From positions 248,001 to 312,000 of the forward strand of contig NZ_ABTR02000001.1 in NCBI RefSeq assembly GCF_000172975.1: a stretch of DNA of 64,000 nucleotides, written 5' to 3'. The notes below the pieces were generated by a model. The model saw nothing but the letters and a program-made list of their open reading frames with translations. It ran no database searches and was not told the origin of the DNA. Within the stretch, counting starts at the first letter, position 1; every line of letters starts with the position of its first letter. The stretch comes from Dethiosulfovibrio peptidovorans DSM 11002 (GTDB lineage Bacteria > Synergistota > Synergistia > Synergistales > Dethiosulfovibrionaceae). This document shows, piece after piece, positions 59,548 through 64,000 of this stretch. The position numbers were made by a program, and so were the translations under genes.

Positions 59548-60891
59548 CTACTCCTCGGACCAGAGTTTTTTCCACCTGGTATCGGAAAGAAAATCGTCCA
59601 TACGGTCTCGGGCCCTGAGAGCTACTCTACGGCATCGCTCGGGCTTCAGCTTTATTCTCTCCCCCAGCGAGGGAAATATGCCCAAATTGACGTTGGTAGG
59701 CTGAAAACGCTTCACAGTGTCGTCGGAAAGTCGATTCAGCAAGGCGCCTATGGCGGTCTCCACAGGCCATTCCGGGAGGGGCAGCTCCATATCGGACGAC
59801 AGGAGATTTAGCGCCGCGACCATGCCCATGGCAACGCTCTCGACATACCCCTCCACCCCGGATATCTGTCCTGCAAGGTAGATATCCTCTGCACCGCCTC
59901 TGAAACGAAGATGTCCGTCCAGGACCTTGGGAGCGTTGACGTATATGTTTCTATGCATGACTCCCTTGCGGACGAACTCCACGTTTTCCAGCCCGGGGAT
60001 GAGCCGGAAGACTCTGTCCTGCTCCCCCCACTTCAGGTTGGTCTGGAAACCGACTATGTTGTAGACCGAACCGTCTCTATTGTCCTGTCTGAGTTGGACC
60101 ACCGCGAAGAAACGCTCTCCCGTAACGGGATGCTCCAGTCCTACCGGACGCAAAGGGCCGAAACACAGGGTATCGGGGCCCCTTTCCGCCAGGGCCTCTA
60201 CGGGCATGCACCCCTCGAAGTACTTTATCTTGCTCTCGAAGTCGTGACGGGGGGCTCTCTCCGCCTCCAGGAGGGCTTTATGGAAAACACGATACTGTTC
60301 CTCGTTCATAGGACAGTTTATATAGTCTCCGCCCTCTTCCTCGGAGTATCTGTCTTTTCTGTAGGCTATGGTCATGTCTATGGTGTCAGACAAAACCAGA
60401 GGCGCTACGGCATCGTAGAAGAAGAGGGACTCTTCTCCTGCCAGCTCTCCTATGGATCTAGCCAAGGGCTCGGAGGTGAGGGGACCGGTGGCCAATATCG
60501 CCGGGCCCTCCGGAACTTCTTCGACCTCCCGTCGTTCCACCTGAATTAGCGGATGAGACAGAAGTCTATCCGTCACAGAAGCTGCGAACCCCTCTCTGTC
60601 GACCGCAAGGGCCTTTCCAGCCGGAACGGAGTTCTCGTCGGCGACCTTCATGATCAGGCTGCCCAAGGCCCTAAGCTCGGATTTAAGTATGCCTGCCGGA
60701 GTCGTTTCGGTGTCCCCACCCAGGGAGTTGCTGCACACCAGCTCGGCGAAAAGGTCGGTCTTATGGGCTGGAGATGAAACCTTAGGCCGCATCTCAACGA
60801 GAGTGACGTTAACCCCCCTCTCCGCGATCTGCCAGGCCGCCTCGGATCCGGCCAAACCGGCACCGACGACAGTTATTCTTTTAGACATCAT
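59548..60891 (-). CDS. trmFO: tRNA (uracil-5-)-methyltransferase TrmFO
   Basis: A 447-residue FAD- and folate-dependent enzyme that methylates U54 of tRNA. It has VVGAGLAGSEAAW near the N-terminus for FAD binding and GGDTETTPAGILKSELRALG, a hallmark of the family. The start overlaps the topA stop as ATGA; the order topA-trmFO-codV is the Bacillus order. A second ATG at 60888 is equally possible. Confidence 0.96.
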   Translation of the reverse strand: MMSKRITVVGAGLAGSEAAWQIAERGVNVTLVEMRPKVSSPAHKTDLFAELVCSNSLGGDTETTPAGILKSELRALGSLIMKVADENSVPAGKALAVDREGFAASVTDRLLSHPLIQVERREVEEVPEGPAILATGPLTSEPLARSIGELAGEESLFFYDAVAPLVLSDTIDMTIAYRKDRYSEEEGGDYINCPMNEEQYRVFHKALLEAERAPRHDFESKIKYFEGCMPVEALAERGPDTLCFGPLRPVGLEHPVTGERFFAVVQLRQDNRDGSVYNIVGFQTNLKWGEQDRVFRLIPGLENVEFVRKGVMHRNIYVNAPKVLDGHLRFRGGAEDIYLAGQISGVEGYVESVAMGMVAALNLLSSDMELPLPEWPVETAIGALLNRLSDDTVKRFQPTNVNLGIFPSLGERIKLKPERCRRVALRARDRMDDFLSDTRWKKLWSEE

Positions 60892-63017
60892 TCGACACCC
60901 TTATGGCCGCATTGGGTGCATACGGGGGTGCGAGATCTGCCCTTGTACTCCATGAGTCCCCCGCATTCGGGACATCTCTCGACGGCTGGTTTATTCCAGG
61001 ATACGAAATCGCAGTCGGGGTATCTGGAACAGCCGTAGAAGTTCCTTCCCTTCTTGCTCTTTCTCTGAACCACCTCTCCGCCCTTCTCGGAGCCACATTT
61101 AGGACAGGGAACCCCGATTTTCTTCAGGATAGGCCTGGTGTACTTGCATTCCGGATAGCCGCTGCAGGCTATGAATTCGCCGAAACGTCCTCTTTTCTTC
61201 ACCAGAGGCTTGCCACATTCGGGACAGTCCTCACCGATGAATTCCGGCGGAGGCGGCGGAACCTTTGGGGCCTTTTCCGCCTCGGCGATGGCCCTCGTAA
61301 AGGGTTCCCAGAACTGAGATACGACGTCTACCCAGTCTCTCTCGTTTTCCTCCACCAGATCCAGAGATTCCTCCATGGTGGCGGTGAACCCGGTGTTGAC
61401 TATAGGCGATACGCTGTCACCGTCGAAATGATCGAGGAGAAAATCGTCCACCGATCGTCCCAGAGCGGTGGGGACCAGGTGCTTTTCGTCGTCTTTCTCG
61501 ACGTAGGCCCTGTCGTAAAGGGTTTCGACTATGGATGCGTAGGTGGATGGCCTTCCGACTCCTTCGTCCTCCAGGGTCTTTATGAGGCTTGCCTCGGTGA
61601 AACGTGCGGGGGGCTTTGTCTCTTTTCTCTCCTGGTCCACTCCGTCGACTGAGAGGGTCTCGCCTTCGACGGCGGGAGACACTATGTCGTCTTTGGTCTC
61701 TATGGGCCAGACGGCACCCCACCCCTCGAAACGAACGACCGCTCCCTTCTGTCTGAGACCGTAGGGTCCCGAGGCGGCCTCAACCGTAGAGTTATCTATC
61801 TTGGCAGGAGTCATCTGACAGGCCACGGTTCGACGCCATATGAGGTCGTAGAGACGATACTGCTCCGGGGTAAGCTCCGATTTTATATCCTCCGGCTTCA
61901 GGGATATGTCGGTGGGACGGATGGCCTCGTGAGCGTCCTGAGACCTTCCTTTAGAGGAAAAGACGTTTGCCTTTTCCGGAAGGTAATTTTTACCCCATCC
62001 CTTGGAGATCAGATCCCTTATGGAGCCGATGGCCTCGGGAGCCAATCTGAGACTGTCGGTTCTCATGTAGGTTATAAGACCTGTAAGCCCTCTGCCATGT
62101 ATGTTTATGCCTTCGAACAGAGATTGGGCCACCCTCATGGCCCGACGAGGGGAGAAACCAAGTCTCCTTGCGGCCTCCTGCTGTAGGGTGCTGGTCTTCA
62201 AGGGGGCGGGAGCCTTTCTGCGTCCCTCTCTGGTGGTAAAGGAGGTGACTGTTATGCCCTCTCTCTTTACCGTCTCGACTATCTCCTGGGCTTTTTCGGC
62301 ACTGTCTATCTTCATGGGACGGCCCTTGACCATGAGGGTCTTTCCGTCTTTTTTCTCTACTTTCAGATGGTAGCGACGGCCGTCCTCCGAGCTTCCGTCA
62401 ACCTCCACTATCCAGTAGGGCTGAGGCTCGAAGGTCTCTATCTCCTTCTCTCTACGGCAGAGTATGGTCAAGGCCACAGACTGTACCCTTCCGGCGGAAA
62501 GGCCGTATCTTATCTTCTTCCACAGAAGCGGGCTTAGGGTGTAGCCGACCAGACGGTCCAGTACCCTTCTGGCCTGCTGGGCGTTGACCTTGGCCATGTC
62601 GATAGGCTCCGGATCGTCCAGGGCCTGAACCACCGCGTCCTTCGTTATCTGATGGACCCTTATGCGACATTCCGAGTCGGGTTCTATGTCCATCAGACCG
62701 GCCAGGTGCCAGGCTATGGCCTCTCCCTCTCTATCGGGGTCGGAGGCCAAGAGTACCTTGCGACTCTTGGAAGCCAGGGAGACCAGTTCCTTCTTGATCT
62801 TGGCCTTTCCCTTGACCAATATGTATTCCGGCTGAAAGTTGGAGTCAACGTCTATGGCCAGGCGGCTTTTAGGAAGGTCCATTATGTGCCCCACGCTGGC
62901 CTTGACGGTGTAGCCCGGACCTAACATCTTAGTGAGGGTTTTCGCCTTCGTGGGAGACTCTACCACCACCAGCACCGTTCCGGTTTCGCTTTTAGTTTTT
63001 TTCTTCGCTTTAGCCAT
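60888..63017 (-). CDS. topA: DNA topoisomerase I
   Basis: A 709-residue type IA topoisomerase that relaxes negative supercoils. The TOPRIM domain has VVVESPTKAKTL and ASDPDREGEAIAWHLAG; the active-site tyrosine is in GLITYMRTDSLRLAPE. Three C-terminal zinc-ribbon units carry CPECGKPL, CPKCGSE and CPECGGLM. ATG at 63017 behind GGAGG. Confidence 0.97.
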   Translation of the reverse strand: MAKAKKKTKSETGTVLVVVESPTKAKTLTKMLGPGYTVKASVGHIMDLPKSRLAIDVDSNFQPEYILVKGKAKIKKELVSLASKSRKVLLASDPDREGEAIAWHLAGLMDIEPDSECRIRVHQITKDAVVQALDDPEPIDMAKVNAQQARRVLDRLVGYTLSPLLWKKIRYGLSAGRVQSVALTILCRREKEIETFEPQPYWIVEVDGSSEDGRRYHLKVEKKDGKTLMVKGRPMKIDSAEKAQEIVETVKREGITVTSFTTREGRRKAPAPLKTSTLQQEAARRLGFSPRRAMRVAQSLFEGINIHGRGLTGLITYMRTDSLRLAPEAIGSIRDLISKGWGKNYLPEKANVFSSKGRSQDAHEAIRPTDISLKPEDIKSELTPEQYRLYDLIWRRTVACQMTPAKIDNSTVEAASGPYGLRQKGAVVRFEGWGAVWPIETKDDIVSPAVEGETLSVDGVDQERKETKPPARFTEASLIKTLEDEGVGRPSTYASIVETLYDRAYVEKDDEKHLVPTALGRSVDDFLLDHFDGDSVSPIVNTGFTATMEESLDLVEENERDWVDVVSQFWEPFTRAIAEAEKAPKVPPPPPEFIGEDCPECGKPLVKKRGRFGEFIACSGYPECKYTRPILKKIGVPCPKCGSEKGGEVVQRKSKKGRNFYGCSRYPDCDFVSWNKPAVERCPECGGLMEYKGRSRTPVCTQCGHKGVE

Positions 63018-63032
63018 CCGTCGCCTCCTCTC

Positions 63033-63302
63033 TCAACAGATCCAGGAAGGGGCCCCGTCGTTTTTACGGATGGCCCATTCGGGTCCGTGACATATGTCTA
63101 TGAAAAAAGTATCCACGAATGCGCTGAATATCTCGGCGTCGACGGGACGATGATGACTTCTGCCGAAAGCTACCGCCTCATCGATGGCTTTTTCAACGAC
63201 CTCGGAAGGGACGTCTTTACAGGCAAGATAGCGATAGACCATGGTCTGAGCGTCCATATCCAAGAACCACCGTTCTACGTCGTGTAGCGTTCTAGTCACT
63301 GG
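63033..63302 (-). CDS. Small unknown protein upstream of topA
   Basis: An 89-residue protein, not recognised, from the ATG at 63302 with GAGG five bases upstream. It is mostly helical and acidic (for example DVERWFLDMDAQTMVYRYL), with a cysteine-containing end. An in-frame extension to 63407 would pass through the promoter and is rejected. It is the first gene after a strong promoter and is probably co-transcribed with topA, 15 bases downstream. Confidence 0.72.
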   Translation of the reverse strand, partial: PVTRTLHDVERWFLDMDAQTMVYRYLACKDVPSEVVEKAIDEAVAFGRSHHRPVDAEIFSAFVDTFFIDICHGPEWAIRKNDGAPSWIC

Positions 63303-63340
63303 CATCAATTCCTCGCTTGAAAATATATGAAACGACCGAC

Positions 63341-63368
63341 ATTGTACCCTCACCGGCGGAGTTGTCAA
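63341..63368 (-). promoter_or_regulatory. Sigma-70 promoter of the small gene-topA-trmFO operon
   Basis: On the minus strand TTGACA (63368-63363), a 16-base spacer and TACAAT (63346-63341). The two boxes match the consensus at 11 of 12 positions. The leader before the first ATG is about 30 bases. Confidence 0.85.
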
Positions 63369-63381
63369 CCGAAAGACGTCA

Positions 63382-63425
63382 AAATCGAGGGCGAGTGTCT
63401 CCCGCAACGGAAGCCTCGCCCTCGA
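63382..63425 (-). terminator. Intrinsic terminator after phosphoenolpyruvate synthase
   Basis: A ten-pair stem, CGAGGGCGAG against CTCGCCCTCG, around a loop that can itself pair in part, followed by ATTTTG on the minus strand. It lies 23 bases after the ppsA stop and 13 bases before the topA promoter. Confidence 0.78.
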
Positions 63426-63447
63426 TCTTATATAGACTATTCAAAGC

Positions 63448-64000
63448 CTAGCGGTCAAGCCCTGTCAATCCTCTTATTCCGTTCAATATGAGTCTCTGCT
63501 CTACTCCGGCGACCAGTTTCCTGGTGTAGGCCACCGTGTCAGGATTGACGCTCATGCTATCTATGCCGGACCTAACGAGGAACTCGGCGAAGTCGGGATA
63601 GAGGGATGGACCCTGACCACAGATGGAACAGGTGATACCGTGGCGATGGGCCGCCTCTATCAGTGTCTTTATCGCCCTGGTAACGGAGATATTCCTCTCG
63701 TCGAAGTACCCCATAGTGTTCAGTATACCCGAGTCCCTGTCGACCCCCATGACCAGCTGGGTGAGGTCGTTGCTGCCTATGCTGAAGCCGTCCACCATCT
63801 GGGCGAACTCGTCGGCTGCGAAGACTACCGCTGGGACCTCGGCCATGATCCAGAGCTTGAACGACTTGTTTCGGACGAGCCCCTCGGAGGCCAATATTTC
63901 CTTGACCCTCTCCAGCTCCCAGGTAGTCCGGACGAAGGGAAGCATGACCCAGACGTTTATGAGGCCGTATTCGTCTCTTACCTTCTTGATGGCACGACAC
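63448..64000 (-). CDS. ppsA: Phosphoenolpyruvate synthase, C-terminal part (5' end beyond window)
   Basis: The minus strand is open from 64000 and continues beyond the edge; about 184 residues are seen. [40 protein letters not shown], the active-site cysteine in [13 protein letters not shown] and [15 protein letters not shown] belong to the PEP-binding TIM barrel. The spacing around the cysteine fits phosphoenolpyruvate synthase better than pyruvate phosphate dikinase. It makes PEP from pyruvate, ATP and water for gluconeogenesis, which suits a peptide-fermenting organism. The start is outside the window. Confidence 0.9.
   Translation of the reverse strand, partial: CRAIKKVRDEYGLINVWVMLPFVRTTWELERVKEILASEGLVRNKSFKLWIMAEVPAVVFAADEFAQMVDGFSIGSNDLTQLVMGVDRDSGILNTMGYFDERNISVTRAIKTLIEAAHRHGITCSICGQGPSLYPDFAEFLVRSGIDSMSVNPDTVAYTRKLVAGVEQRLILNGIRGLTGLDR

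Noticed and set aside
1-64000. Search for insertion sequences, integrases, toxin-antitoxin or defence genes
   Set aside because: None was found. The only recombinase is XerC/CodV in its housekeeping position.

Overview
This window comes from a diderm (Gram-negative-type) bacterium of about 57-60% G+C by eye. It carries a complete lipid A / outer-membrane assembly cluster next to a Bacillus-style flagellar, chemotaxis and codVWXY cluster. That mix (LpxC, LpxA, LpxD and BamA together with CodY, HslUV/CodWX, FliY, CheC, CheD and FlbD) points to the phylum Synergistota, probably a motile relative of Dethiosulfovibrio. The assignment is inferred from gene content and was not searched. Every gene I accept, including three tRNAs, lies on the minus strand, so transcription runs from high to low coordinates. 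There is no gap longer than 300 bases. No insertion sequence, prophage or CRISPR array was seen.

In transcription order, the right end holds the C-terminal part of phosphoenolpyruvate synthase (cut by the window edge) and its terminator. A near-consensus promoter follows, driving a small unknown gene, topA and trmFO, which end at a terminator near 59.4 kb. From 59.4 kb down to 17.6 kb runs one almost gapless series: xerC/codV, hslV, hslU, codY, flgB, flgC, then an unusual insert (a lytic transglycosylase, htpG and a small OB-fold protein with its own terminator). After that come fliE, fliF, fliG, fliH, fliI, fliJ, a second lytic transglycosylase, a MotE-like gene, fliK, flgD, flgE, flbD, motA, motB, fliL, fliM, fliY, cheY, fliO, fliP, fliQ, fliR, flhB, flhA, flhF, flhG, a PilZ/YcgR gene, cheB, cheA, cheC, cheD, fliA, a FapA-type gene and three genes I do not recognise. 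Together these encode the basal body, export apparatus, hook, stator, switch and a CheC/CheD chemotaxis system under a sigma-28 factor. Flagellin, filament cap and junction genes, P- and L-ring genes, cheR and cheW are not in the window.

Between 17.5 and 14.2 kb lies a mixed block: an S1-domain protein, a DUF501-like protein, a Lys-Glu-Thr tRNA operon with its own promoter and terminator, a histidine phosphatase, and a small sigma factor followed by a one-helix membrane protein that may be its anti-sigma factor.

From 14.2 kb to the left edge is an envelope operon with stop-start overlaps at most junctions: bamA, an unknown exported protein, lpxD, lpxC, fabZ, lpxA, kdsC, an LptF/LptG permease, lpxI, lpxB, an LpxB-like protein, msbA and a fused lpxK. 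It covers outer-membrane protein assembly, lipid A synthesis from acyl-ACP to the tetra-acylated disaccharide, Kdo supply, flipping and export. The most distinctive points are a LpxK fused in frame to a second LpxB-related domain (three LpxB-family units within about 5.7 kb), a FlhB with NPTT in place of the NPTH cleavage motif, a hook protein with a duplicated domain of lower G+C, and the htpG insert inside the flagellar operon.
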